Shown one piece after another: positions 24,179-37,000 of a DNA stretch of 64,000 bases (within the stretch, counting starts at the first letter, position 1; every line of letters starts with the position of its first letter). The translations under genes and the position numbers were made by a program. The notes below the pieces were generated by a model. It was not told where the DNA came from. It saw only the letters and a program-made list of their open reading frames with translations, and did no database searches. This stretch comes from Mangifera indica (taxonomy: Eukaryota > Streptophyta > Magnoliopsida > Sapindales > Anacardiaceae). Location of the stretch: assembly GCF_011075055.1 (NCBI RefSeq), contig NW_025401101.1, forward strand, positions 496,001-560,000. The letters are read 5' to 3'.

Positions 24179-25860
24179 GGTTAATGTACAAAAAGTAAAT
24201 AACCTTAAGTTTTCCCCAAACAGGGTGAATTTAGATATCCAAGAATGTTTCTTAATATTTCATAATAAATATAAGACAAATTGTTAGGTCTAATTGAGAA
24301 AAATCAAAAGTTTAGAGGCTAAAGTGGAAGTACCTATAAGTTATGGGTGTGAAAAATAGTATAAACTAGAGTTATAAATGAGTTGTTTTATCGAGACTTT
24401 TCTTATAACCTTAACAAGTCTAATCATTTTCATACAAGGGAGAAAATTTTAGGTTTCCCTGCTTTGTTATTAGCTTTTTTTTTTTTTTTCCAAATGGTAT
24501 TAGCGTGAAATCTCTATATTTTTGTACGGAACTCACAAGTTTTTTACAAACTTACATTATTTTCCCCATTAATGCATCTTTAAATTCACTTTATTAATAT
24601 AATATAATGCAAATTACACTATCATGCACCACCACTAATTATTAAAACAATGCACACATGAATAATAAAATCATAAAGTTGGGAAAGGAACAAATTTAAA
24701 ATAAAAAAATGATTTTAATATTTGAATGGTGTAATTAAATTAAATTCCAAGAATTTATTGCTCCAGTTGCTGGTTGAAAAGAAAAAAAATGTGAGGAGAA
24801 GTGGGTAGATTTTTTTTTTTTTTTCAAATGTTCGACTTTGATTAATATTTTTCCCAACTTTGAAGAAGGTCTCCGGAAACCACTGCTTTATAATTTGTAA
24901 TTAATAAAAGGTTGAACGGGCAAATCTTATCAGATAGATACCATACAATTATTGCAACTTAAAGTACAAGACATTCAAATGACACTGCGTGTGCAGCTCC
25001 GCAAATAATGCGGCCGACTCGGTGCATTATATTCTGGAACCAGCTTTTGCTTTATCATATTTCATACGTGAAAATTAAGTCGTGGATAAGATTGGTCAAA
25101 AACCGGCAAGTCCTTTGATTAAATATTAAATAAACTCAAGTTTGTGAGAACGATATATCATAACCAGTGGTTAATTTTAATTAGAGTTTAAGTTTACCGT
25201 ATTAAAAATATTATATGAATATTAGAAAATTCACATTAAAAAATTAGTTATTAAAATTAAAAAATTTAAAATTGTATAAACTAGTTAAAACTCATATTTT
25301 TTAATATGTCATTTAAATATCAGATCTTACACTTAAGATCTTAATATATTATCATACCTTGTAATTCGATATTCACGTAGAATCACTATGCATTAGTTTC
25401 TTATTAGTTTTAGATAAACAATCACAATATCAATGTCATCACATGTATCACACAATTGTAACTAAAAGATACAGTGATGTTCAAATACCAAAATCTTATG
25501 AGCAGGATTGTTCTTATGGCTGCTCTCTAATTAGAATTTCATATTATTTCTTGTGGAGATAACTTAGGGATAATGACAATTTCATCCCTAAAGTTTACTT
25601 AAATCCTTTTAATTGTATAAAACATTATAATAATGTCTTAATCTCTTTTAGCATAATTCTAGTACCTAAATTTGCTATTACAGGGACTAAAAAATTAAGA
25701 TTTCCAGCAAATTCCAAATTCCAAATTCCAACAGGTACACGCATTAGATAGTTTACCCACGCCTTCAAATCTTGACAAACCAGACAACGTCAACAAAAGC
25801 GTCTTTTTATTCTCATCAATTGGAAACTCCTGCTGTAGTATCTCTTTGAATCTTTCATCT
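24179..25860. other. Intergenic, upstream of the RGLG gene; no gene seen
   Basis: AT-rich sequence between the chromovirus LTR and the first gene. I saw no convincing coding frame, RNA gene or transposon terminus. The last 1 kb presumably carries the RGLG promoter. A pyrimidine-rich stretch (about 25855-25877) precedes the 5' UTR intron. The transcription start cannot be fixed by eye. Confidence 0.5.
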
Positions 25861-25879
25861 CCTCTCCTCTTTCTCTCAG

Positions 25880-26265
25880 GTAACAGACTCCTTTTCTCTT
25901 TCTCTGGAAAATTCTATGTTTTTACATCCAAGTTCCGTTCTTTGGATATCTCGTATTCAGTGTGATTTTAGTGGTTTTGTTTATATGCTTCTGAAATTGT
26001 AACTTCAATTGAAAATGGTTTGGTGGGTTGTGTTGAAAAGAAGGCTATTTGAGTTCAGTTGAGATTGAGCATGTGCCTAGGATTGATTTAATGGAAGAAT
26101 GTTTTATTTGATATTAATATTTGTCAGCTTGCTTGGTTTGTGTTAATTGTTCGGGGATTTGGATTTTGAATGGGGTTTTCAAATGGGAAATTGAGTAAAT
26201 TTGTTAGACTTCCATTTTGATTGTACCTTATTGGCGATTTTTGATATAGTTATAAAGCTTATCAG
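25880..26265 (+). other. Probable 5' UTR intron of the RGLG gene
   Basis: A strong donor (CTCAG|GTAACA) lies at 25880 and an acceptor (TTATCAG|CC) ends at 26265, two bases before the ATG. The interior is T-rich. A leader intron ending next to the start codon is plausible, but no transcript evidence is available here. Confidence 0.55.
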
Positions 26266-26267
26266 CC

Positions 26268-29200
26268 ATGGGAAATACTGAATCAGCATATGATGAAGAT
26301 GATTCTATACATCAACCACGGTCTTACACTGGAGGTTCAATGGATTATGATCATCAGCCTCACTCTTATGCTGGAAGTTCAACGGATTATGATCATCAGC
26401 CACATCCTTTCCTGGGAAGTTCCATGGATCTTGGTCATCAACCACATTCGTCTACTGGAAGTTCAATAAGTCATGGGCCTCCACTGCCATCATATGTGAG
26501 AAGTTCGACAGATCATAAGTACCAACATCTTATGCATCCTAGACGTATAGCTGACAATTTCAGTTCATTGGATCAGGTAGTGAAACTCAAACCTTGCCAA
26601 ACAACAAAACACAAGTTTGAGTTACAGGTGGATAGGTTTTAGAATGAATTCTTGGATATTCAAAACCTTTTAAGCTATCTTAAGTCTGTATTATACGTTT
26701 TCTGGTTTTAGATAACTTGACTGTGTACAAATGTACTACACAGTGATTTCATCTGAAAGAATTAGCTTGGATATCAACTGTGCTTTACCACTCTTAGTTG
26801 AGATTATTTCCATTGCCTTCTGGTTTTATTTGTGACAGTTACGCTCCTGAAAATTGCATTTTACACCATGACCTTCCCAAATGCAAGACTTTAGGTCTGC
26901 CCTAAGCAGATATTGACAAATGATTAACTACTCTAATATAAAGGGTGACAGCACATTTAAAACCAGTTGCATGATAATCAATCATTAACCAAGTTTCCAT
27001 ATTTAATCAGAGAATACAATTTGAAGACGACATTTGATGCTATTTGTCATTGTAAACTGCATGTGTTACTTGTAATTTTAGGTTATATCTGCACTACGAG
27101 AAGCTGGTCTTGAGTCGTCTAATTTAATACTTGGTATTGACTTCACAAAGAGCAATGAGTGGACAGGTAATTCTTATTTCCATCATATAATATATATTTT
27201 AAAGTTTCATTAATTGGGGAGAAATAATACAATCTATCAATTCTAGGCAGGTATTCATTTAACAGGAAAAGCCTTCACGCCATTAGTAACACCCCTAATC
27301 CATATGAACAAGCAATCTCTATAATTGGCCGTACAATGTCTCCTTTTGATGAAGATAATTTGATTCCCTGTTTCGGATTTGGTGATGGTTAGTATCCATT
27401 TTAACGTTGTTTTTGTTAGAAACTATTTAGGGATGTTTTCTTGGACTTGCTAAACTATTATGTGCTCGTTTGCAGCAACAACACATGACAAGTCTGTATT
27501 CAGCTTTTATCCTAATCAACAGTATTGTCATGGTTTTGAAGAAGCTCTTGCTCGTTATAGAGAGATTGTTCCTCATTTGAAGTTGTCAGGTTCTTGATGT
27601 CTAATCTTTATTTACTGTTTTACTTTAGCTCTCTAAACTGTCCAAAGTGTGTTTCATTTGCATATCCTCTACTGTTGACTTCCTTAGCAAATGAGCTTTT
27701 TATTTAGACTTGGATTTTGTGAATTGAAAATTTCTTCCTTCATGGATTAGCTCTTGTGTCCATGACAGTAAGGCAAAAATAATGTTATAGATCATTAGGA
27801 AAATTTGTGACTCTAAGATTTTCTTCCTTACCCTGCTTCTGGAGTTGCACTTTCCTGCTTTGGCGATCATATTACTAGTAGTAAATTGATGGTTATTATT
27901 TAAGTGGAATTAATATTATAATTTCTGGTTACAACTACTGATGACCAGAAAATTATATATTTTTACATGAGTTGACCTAAAGAAGCAAAATTATTTTCAG
28001 ACATTTTAGGATGTGATTTGTATTTGAGAATGAAACAATTTAGGAAGTCATTTAATTAGGTCCTCTGTCTTAAAAATGATTGTTTTGTGTTGTAATCATT
28101 TTACATTAGTTATGTTTCTATTAGTAATTTAGAGTTTTCTATTTATGGGTTATCTATGACTATAAATATGGTACTAGCTAATTTAGTTAGTAAGATCTGT
28201 TGTGGCTGTGCAAGCAGTCCTGGATCCGAATCTTACTTGAAATGTAGTTGAGTTTATCTTATCAGCATCACCATTTTTAAATAAATAAGACATTTTTATT
28301 ACTAAAATTGGTTTTACTGATTGAAGCTTTGCTACGAACATGGGAAACATCTTTTTATCTGCATTTTAGTGGATGATGCATGTAACTACCTTTTTTCTGT
28401 TGTCATAACTGCATTTTACACATTAATTCTTGTTAATTGCATTTGCGGTTGAATAAATTGCAGTTGAATAAATTGAAGTTGATGCTGATGATTTCTTTTC
28501 CTTTTCAAGGTCCAACCTCATTTGCACCGATTATTGATGCGGCAATTGATATTGTGGAGGCAAGCAACAGGCAGTATCATGTACTCGTAATTATTGCTGA
28601 TGGACAGGTTCATAAAACACTTTTCTGCCTATGGTTTCATATCTTAAAGTTTTTGCTTCTACCATTGCCTTCTCATCGCTGAATGTTTATGGGACCAAAT
28701 AGGTTACAAGGAATCCTGATACACCACCTGGAAGTTTTAGTCCACAGGAAAAAGCAACCATAGACTCCATTGTTGCTGCCAGGTAAGCAATACCATCTCT
28801 AATCTTGAGTTACAATCATGTCATTATTGTCGTCTTGATCACTAATATTTTTGTGAACAGCCACCATCCTCTCTCAATCATTTTGGTTGGGGTGGGAGAC
28901 GGACCATGGGACTCCATGCAACAATTTGATGATAACATTCCTCATCGCTCGTTTGACAACTTCCAGGTACATTATAATCTCTGGCCAGGCACTGAGGTGT
29001 ATGTGTTAACATCTTGATGAGGTTTAAGATATATTGCTTTGCATATTCTATGAGTTTTGATACTTGTAGATATAGAAACATCTTTATCCTCTGTAGGTTT
29101 TCGAAGCCACTAATTTCTGTGGCACACTCAAACTGATTTTCTGGGTGAAGCTTTTAAAAATTAGCTTGTAATTTGGTTATGAAAAATCACATTGCATGTT

Positions 29201-30746
29201 GGTGATAGTGATGTAATTTGCCTGATGTCTACTGTGCAATTTGTGAATAGCGTAACGTATCAAAAAATGAAATATCCGCTGCACCATGTAATTGAGTGAA
29301 TAGGTTATAGTGTTCTTTGAAGATAAACCAGTTAAAAGAATTTTTCAAAAGCTGATTGCGCACTTTGCAAAACATATTCCAACTTTTATATCTTAACTCT
29401 TTATGGTTTTATGCTACTTTTCATTTGATGTAGTTAATCAAAGTATGTTTAAGACAGCTTATATTATCTACTTTCCCCTTTTTAGTTCGTCAACTTCACA
29501 AAAATAATGTCAGAGAACACGGACATATCAAAGAAGGAAGCAGCCTTTGCACTTGCTGCTCTCATGGAAATTCCACTTCAGTACAAAGCCACCCTAAGCC
29601 TTCCCCCTGTCAAGTAAGGCTAGGAGCTACAATTTTAATTAATTTTGAATTTCAGTTTATGAACTCTCTTTAAATAAACCATTTACCTCCTTGCAGTGAA
29701 GATTTTGTTACTGGTCGACGCACCACACCACTTCCACCTCCAGTTCAAGTGATTGATCATAATAATGCAGTTAAATTTGTTCCTCCCATGCCTAAACCTG
29801 AAACAGCAGAGCCAACGGCACCAGCAGAACCGGTATATTGCTTCCCCAAAACCTGTTTACTTCAGTTCTCACTTTGAATGAGTATTTGGTTTTGAGAAAC
29901 AAGTTTGTGTTGTTCAAGGTATGCCCCATTTGCTTGACAAACCCGAAGGACATGGCTTTTGGTTGTGGTCATATGGTAAGTGCATTCAATCATTTTTTCT
30001 TGTGGGTTTTATATCAAGATGTTGTCATGTTGGTATATTTATTGTGGGTTCTGAATCAAATTCTCTTTAAATTCTTGTATTACAGTTCATGCCTCATGCT
30101 TTGCTGGAAATGTTATGTGTACATGCATTAGTCTACATGAAAAGCAAAACAAACCAAACTTTTAAAACATTCACAATTCCTAAACTAGGAACAGTTAGAA
30201 AACTACAATGGATATGAACAAATAGAACAATCTATTGAAATTTAACATAAAAACTTCTTGTGAGAATCTATATATACTGAAGGTCCTGCTAACGTGGTAG
30301 ATTTCTTGCTGCTATGAACTAGCTCTCCTACAATTTCTAAGCACAAACGTTCACAGAGCTGATGCCATAGGCTAGAATATGTAGAAATTAGTTGGGAGTT
30401 TACATGAAGGGAAAGTAGAATGCATATAATCTGGTTACAGATGAGATGATTGAAGAGAAAAATAAAACTGTTATCCTAAATGCAATAGATGTTATATCCA
30501 CAAGTTAAAGAAAGCATCAAAATGCCGTGAGAATATATGAAATATCTATAGAATTCTTTTCTGTTCTGATTTGTAAAAGATTCTCATTCTGAAAATCTTT
30601 CTTGACTTTCCGCAAAAACAAAATATACCAAATAGTAACTAACATTTGTTTTTGTGTTGAAGACTTGCAAAGATTGCAGTGCAACATTATCAACATGTCC
30701 GATGTGCAGGCAACCAATAACAACGCGCTTGAGATTGTTTACTTGA
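26268..30746 (+). CDS. RGLG3: RGLG-type RING E3 ubiquitin ligase (copine/vWA-like plus C3HC4 RING), RGLG3-like
   Basis: Spliced gene of 11 coding exons, 445 aa: 26268-26576, 27082-27166, 27247-27387, 27476-27589, 28510-28607, 28703-28782, 28861-28966, 29486-29613, 29697-29832, 29919-29975, 30663-30746. All introns are GT/AG and every exon junction keeps frame. The start has a strong context (GCCATGG) and codes M-G-N, an N-myristoylation signal as known for RGLG1/2. Residues about 104-390 form the copine/vWA-like domain, with a D-F-T-K-S-N MIDAS-like motif at 123-128. The RING at 401-433 has C401, C404, C415, H417, C420, C423, C430 and C433. Family members ubiquitinate signalling proteins in hormone and stress pathways at membranes and in the nucleus; substrates cannot be read here. 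It looks intact. The symbol is from family similarity and its position next to POLD1; RGLG4 is the alternative. Confidence 0.93.
26322..26489 (+). repeat. In-frame 42-bp minisatellite in RGLG exon 1
   Basis: Four 42-bp units encode four 14-residue repeats (residues 19-74) of the pattern S-Y-x-G-S-S-x-D-Y-D-H-Q-P-H, the last two degenerate. The preceding D-S-I-H-Q-P-R may be a fifth, partial unit. The repeats lie in the low-complexity linker between the myristoylated start and the copine-like domain. Confidence 0.85.
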
Positions 30747-31083
30747 CTGCCAGTCACTTCCCCAATGTTAAAAAATTAATGTATCATTGCAAATTTTACA
30801 TTCGTCATGCATATCTAGAGAAGAGGGAACGTGCAAAAATTGTACATTAACAAGGTTTTTCGTGTCTGATTGAGGTAATATTTGGCAGCATGTATTATTT
30901 TCAGAACATATTATTTTATGTGCAATTTGATTTGAAATTTTTGTGAGTGTTATATAATATTATGTTATTGATCACTAATGATAGGGTTTACATATTATCA
31001 ATTATGGGATACTAGTAAATTTAACTAATCCAACACATTTTGGTACCTTTACCCCCTCCAGTAACATAAGACTCAACATCTGT
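30747..31083. other. Shared 3' intergenic region of two convergent genes
   Basis: Only 337 bp separate the RGLG stop codon from the POLD1 stop codon, and both 3' UTRs must lie here. I saw no clear canonical AATAAA in either direction, only AT-rich variants. With plant 3' UTRs usually 150-300 nt, the two transcripts probably meet or overlap tail to tail. Confidence 0.6.
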
Positions 31084-34000
31084 TTAAAAGTTCCACCTGT
31101 CCAACTGCTGCATTGCCTCAGCCATGTCTTTCTGTGCTTTCTTTCTCCGGTAAAATATTGGACAGTCCCGGCTGTGTAGAAAGCACATCATATTATAAGT
31201 GAACTATAAGAAACATGTAAGCAGATATGAAAAATACAACTAACAAAAGTGATTGCCACTCCATAACCATAATAATCGCATCACAAACCTGCAAATTACG
31301 AAGAGGAAGAAAAAATTTCATCAACTTATTAAGTAATCAAAATGGGGGGCCCTCACAGTTGCAACCAAACTCTTCTCACTTAAAGAGTAAGGAAAAGGTA
31401 CAAACCTAGTGCAGAGCACATCCAGATGAAGAGAACCTTGACATTCTTGACACTGCGTCCACAGCCTTCCAAAAAGTTCTTCTAATTCAGATACTGCAAC
31501 CATTCAATGTTTCAGATAATCAACACTTGATTAACAAGTCAAAGTTAAACTTCCTTCACATGAGAAACCAGAAAGATCAGAAACAGATGTCTACCATGAG
31601 AAACAGTTTTGCAGTACAGCTCAGCTTCTCTTCCTTTGCAGTGTGGGCAGAGGGTTCCCTCACTGGCAAAAACAAACATAGTCTGTCGTTAATTCTTAAA
31701 TAAAGTAATACAACGAAAGGTATGTTTAGACGGCACCTTACATAACTCCTCACAACACATAACATTTTAAATAAGAAAATCCAATAATAGTATTTAAATT
31801 CCTAACAAATGGAAAAAGGAATCTAAAGGATGCAATGAAAGAAAAAAGCGAGGGAGGATAAATCATACCTAATAAGTGTTTTGCAGCCAATACAAGTTAG
31901 TTTCTTCTTAGCAAATTTCATTATGCCACAATTTGCAGGAGTAGTGATGGAAATAGATCTTGTGTGACTTCCTTGGAGAAGTTCTTGGTTAGCATTCTTC
32001 AAAATGGGCTCAAAAATTCTTAAAATTGGCTGTTAATTTCAGAAAATTGTTAGCAAGCAAGTAAAATGGAAATAAAAAAGTACAAACTATTAGACCAACC
32101 TTTGCAATCTGATTATCAAGATAATACTGAGTGTCTATCGGAATATTATTTTCTAGCACATAAATGGGATCCTCTGACCTCTCATAAGCCTGATCATCAT
32201 TGAAGGATTAACTTTGATAAACCAGAAAACTGAATGCTAATAATTTTTCAGCGATAGTAAGACTTTTAAAAATTGGAAAAAGTAATTACCTTGGCACCTT
32301 TAGCAGCTTTTATAATGACATAAGGTACACGATCCCCAACATTTGGAGCAGTGGCAGCATCTCTCTGTGAATAAAAAATTAACAATATTATTTATATTCC
32401 ATGCTATGAATCAAGATTGTTATCAACAGCACCCAAGGCATGTGCAAAGATATAAAATATGTAGCGTCAGTTAATCACGGCCTGAAAGCTTCTTACAACA
32501 AAAAAAATGATCTCATAATCGTGTGCAATATTTTGTCTATTATGGGTTCAGACTGACCTTACGCATTCTTTCAGCAAGTTCAACATGAGCTGTTTTCACT
32601 TCATAATCATCTCCTGTCTTTGTCAGACCCTGTTACATTTGTGCAGGCCACTTTCATCAAATGAAAAAAATACAAACTAACCCAAGAAGCATGTAAAGAA
32701 TATATTCAAAACATATACCAACCTTAGTAATCACCAAAAGTGACAAATCCATGCGGTTCATGAGAAGATCTGAAATGGTATTCTTGACATATTGAACAGC
32801 ACCAGGAACATCTCTGTTGATTAGTATTTTATGAAGGCACTCAGTTACAAGGTTTTTAACCAATAAACAATTGTCCCTTCGAACTGTTTCAATGCCTGTC
32901 CATAAGAAACATGAGAGAGGCAGGACTAAAAATGCACTGAATCTCAAATGGTTGACAAATACAGTTCTTTACCTTTAGTATCCATTTTGTCGAACTTTTT
33001 GGGATTTGTCCAGAACAAACCAGCATATCTCTTCTTGCTAATCAATAGATATGGATAATAAACCTTCTCAAACTCTAGTTTGATAGGCTTCATCACACAT
33101 CCCAGAACAAAGACAAATAAATAAGAAACTAGTCCTACATTAATTACAAAGAAAAAAATGTCTTATATTGAAGATTCGTACACAAATGGATGATTAATTA
33201 AATGTAGACCTGCATAATTTCATTTTTCTAACAAAATATAAAGGAGTTTTATAAAATATTTGATACAATTGAGGTCCACCTATTTTTTAAGTGAACACAC
33301 TGAAGGTAAATGATATCTTCTGTAAATATATTTCAAATTACAAATGAGATAATATCATGAACAGTATAATTTGAAATATCGGTAAGCCTAGCTTCAGAAT
33401 TCTGAGAATTTACGTATTTGTCATTTGGCATCCCAGAGAAGTTTGGATTCTGACAAAACAATTGTAATTGACAAATCAGAAACTGCAATCTCAAGCTTTT
33501 ATCCTCATCCTTTGGAATTTTCAAAAAAAAAAAAAAAAGTTAATCCAAAACAAATTCACCTATTTGGCAACTCAAACTGATAGCTATTTATCATACTGTC
33601 AAAAACTATGATTTTAACTTGTTTGATACACTTCTTCAAGTAGAGCTTTGTAAGTAGAGGAAGTGGTTATACTGGCAGCGATCAAGAAGCAGTCTCAACA
33701 AAAAAGTTTTATGTATTTGTTTGCCAACCACTTCTATAATTTTAGATAATATAACACTTCAAGCATAAAATTTAAATTTCTACTAGTAGACAAAAATGAA
33801 ATTTTTATCTCGAGAAGCTCTCCCCAAAATCACAACCAAGCAAATGGAAAAAGTCTCAAAACATTAACATCCAAAAAGTATCTATTTTTGTCAAAAAAAA
33901 AAAAAGAAAAAAATACAATGAGCACAAATACTAGCCCTAACAATTAATTCTACAAATATTAAATAATGTTAGAATGTCTTGTACTCAGAGAAATAAGTTA

Positions 34001-37000
34001 AGAAACTTATGTAAAAGAAAAAATATATACACACACTCACTTTCAGAAAAGTTCCACTGATGTAATCAGCAGCTTCTCTCCCTAAATTCATAGCTTCCTC
34101 TACTGTAGGTACACCAAATTGTACCATGACAGAGTCTGTATCCCCATATATAACCTGTACACATAAAAGTATCGAGTTCATAAGCCATGAGGCAACACTA
34201 CCAACCTATAACAAAACACAAAAGAAAAAACAGTACACACAATTGTATCCAATACTTTCTATTGTACAACTTATTGTGTACTTCAGGATATAAGAATATA
34301 AAATATTTAAAATATAACAAGAAATAAAAACTCAACGGAAATTATATTTACATATAGGCAAACACACAAAATTTAACTACAAGTTCAAAAAATTATATAA
34401 CCTAAGGCAAATTGAATTTATTGATGTTTCAAGATTTAAAAAATAATAACGCTCTAAAAGAAGTATGAGAGATTTCTTGAGTTGCATTACAAGAATATTG
34501 ATTCACATTTTCATACCACCAACAATCATCTACGCCAAGTTATGGACTCTTAATTGCACCAACCAAGTATGACACAGATACTCTTTTGAAAAGAGAACAT
34601 GTCAGTCTGGCACCCTTACTACTAGGTGAAGTCAAAAGAGGTAGACATTCGATTTACTTAGAAGATATTTGCATTTATCTGTTCCCAAAGTGCATTGTAA
34701 ATTTGTGCAGATTATAGATATTGACCATACATTTTAGTGAAAAATGATTAATAAAGAAAGTCATAGTTAAAATTGCATTCGTTTTCTGGAGGTAAATTTA
34801 CAATTCAGATACCTTTCATAGAAACTCAAAATGTGTACACAAAAGGTTAACACCACAAATAACCACTGAATATATAATCCATTCTTGGCATCTCCCTGTC
34901 TGAAATATTACAAATAAAAATTTTATGGCGCACCTCTGCATTGTGTTCATAGCCTCCTAGCATCGTAAATTTATCCTCCACAAGTTTCTTGGTGTGTTCA
35001 ATCATTTGTCGGCCTTTACAAGACAACCAATTCATTAGACCATGCGGGACTACAGCTGAAAACTTATTTTAGCATGGACTAAGCAATCATTGGGGATGCA
35101 TGAATAATAGTACCATAGCTTGTGACACTTGAAGATATCTCTATACATGGTAACTGACCGACAGTAGCTCCCGTAAATCCATATACAGAATTTGCACTTA
35201 TCTGGAAGAATTAACCAGCATGCATCACAGAGATCACCCCGATGAAGAATGCATATGAGAGACCACGTAAATTACATTATTGATCAGTTAGCAAAACCAC
35301 AGTGAAGGATAACAGTGGCACTTACCTTCAAAGCCAGTTGTCGACCATCTAGAACAGCCTTCTCAAATGGATCCGTTGCTTCCTAAAACAAATAACAGAA
35401 TAATGTACTATAACAAAGGGGCCAGTGGTAATAAAGTAAATTAAATAGAAAATGGATTTATAATACATTACAACTCAATGCAGATCTAATAAATGCAAGA
35501 GAAACTCAAGAAAACAAAGTACCTTCAAATCTGCCTTTGCTCTTTTACGAGCACCTAATAATTCTTCAAGAATCTCAGGAAGTATTCCCTGAAAGTATAT
35601 GGTTATATATAGTTACCAATTAGGACATGTTATAATATATATCTGTATGTATGTATGTAAGGGAAAGAATGTAAAAAAATAAATAAATATGCAAAACAAA
35701 CAATTTGACCTTTTGCAAATTTGCTTTAACAAATATTTCACCAGAGGGAGTTTTATTGACACACTCAGGTGGAAGATTGAGTTTGCGAGCATCTTCAGGC
35801 ATCACCTTCACAGATATTAATATACATAAAAAAATTAGAACAAAAAGCTTCTCAGTTGAAACCAATGTGAGAAAGAGAGCACATGATATAGTTGTCAGGA
35901 CAATCACCAGAGTGCTGTAACATAAATTATAAGCCATCATAATTGATGGATACAAAGAAGCAAAATCTAATGTTGCAATTGGCTTCTCGTAGAATCCTGC
36001 CCTCGCCTCCAAGACCTAAATTTTGAAACACCCAAAATGCCTAAGGATGTACGATATGATAATTGTAGCCTATACAATTCATCAAGAAAGTTAAGTGAAA
36101 GAGCTTCAGTACATATTAGAAGTCACATGTAAACAATCTTTGACATACCTTTGTTCTTTTTAGTAGCAGAACTCTGAAAAGACTTCTGATTGAATGTTTA
36201 ACAATAGCTTTGTAATGTGTTTCATACATGGGATTGGATTGTATTATGAATATCTTGTCTGGAGCAAATTAGATCATAGGCTTGTACATAGAAAATAGGT
36301 TTACATTTCACTTATAAATTATTCAACAATTAAATGTAAGTTAAATTTTTATTTATAATAGTAAAATAAAACAACATATATAACATTGTTACTACTTAAT
36401 TATGAAAAAAAAAAAAAAAACAGATGGAGATGGCAAAATAAGTGGATGAGGTGTTTCATAAGGGCAAAAATAGTAACTTGGCTATTTCAACTACGCATGC
36501 ATTAGGAATTTTTTCTAACCATCATAGGAATAGGTTTCTATTCCTTCCCAAAGTTTGTTTATGATCAACAAAACATGCTAGTATGAGCAATGGCATCAAA
36601 ATACACAATCAAAACAATTATGCTAATAAAAAAATGACACAAAATACATTCTAACCAGGAAGCTTCTAGTATATGCCAAGCTAGTTAGGCCAGAAAACGT
36701 GAAGGCAATAAACCATTTTTATTATAAAAAATGATTCATGAAAAATAGAACCAAATATTAATTTCAACCTTGTTAAGAGCAACATAAATATTTACGATCT
36801 GTTGATTTTGAAAGTAATAATATATCCAAGTGATGAATAATCCCGTTGAATAAAATAGTGCTTCTTCTAAATGAAATCCAACTATTGTTATATACCACAA
36901 TCATAGGTATGAGTCAAACTTACGGTTGCACCTTCATATGTTCCTTGTTCAGATCCTGCCTGTTTAACATTTGGAATCACAAGATCCTTCTGCTTAGCCT

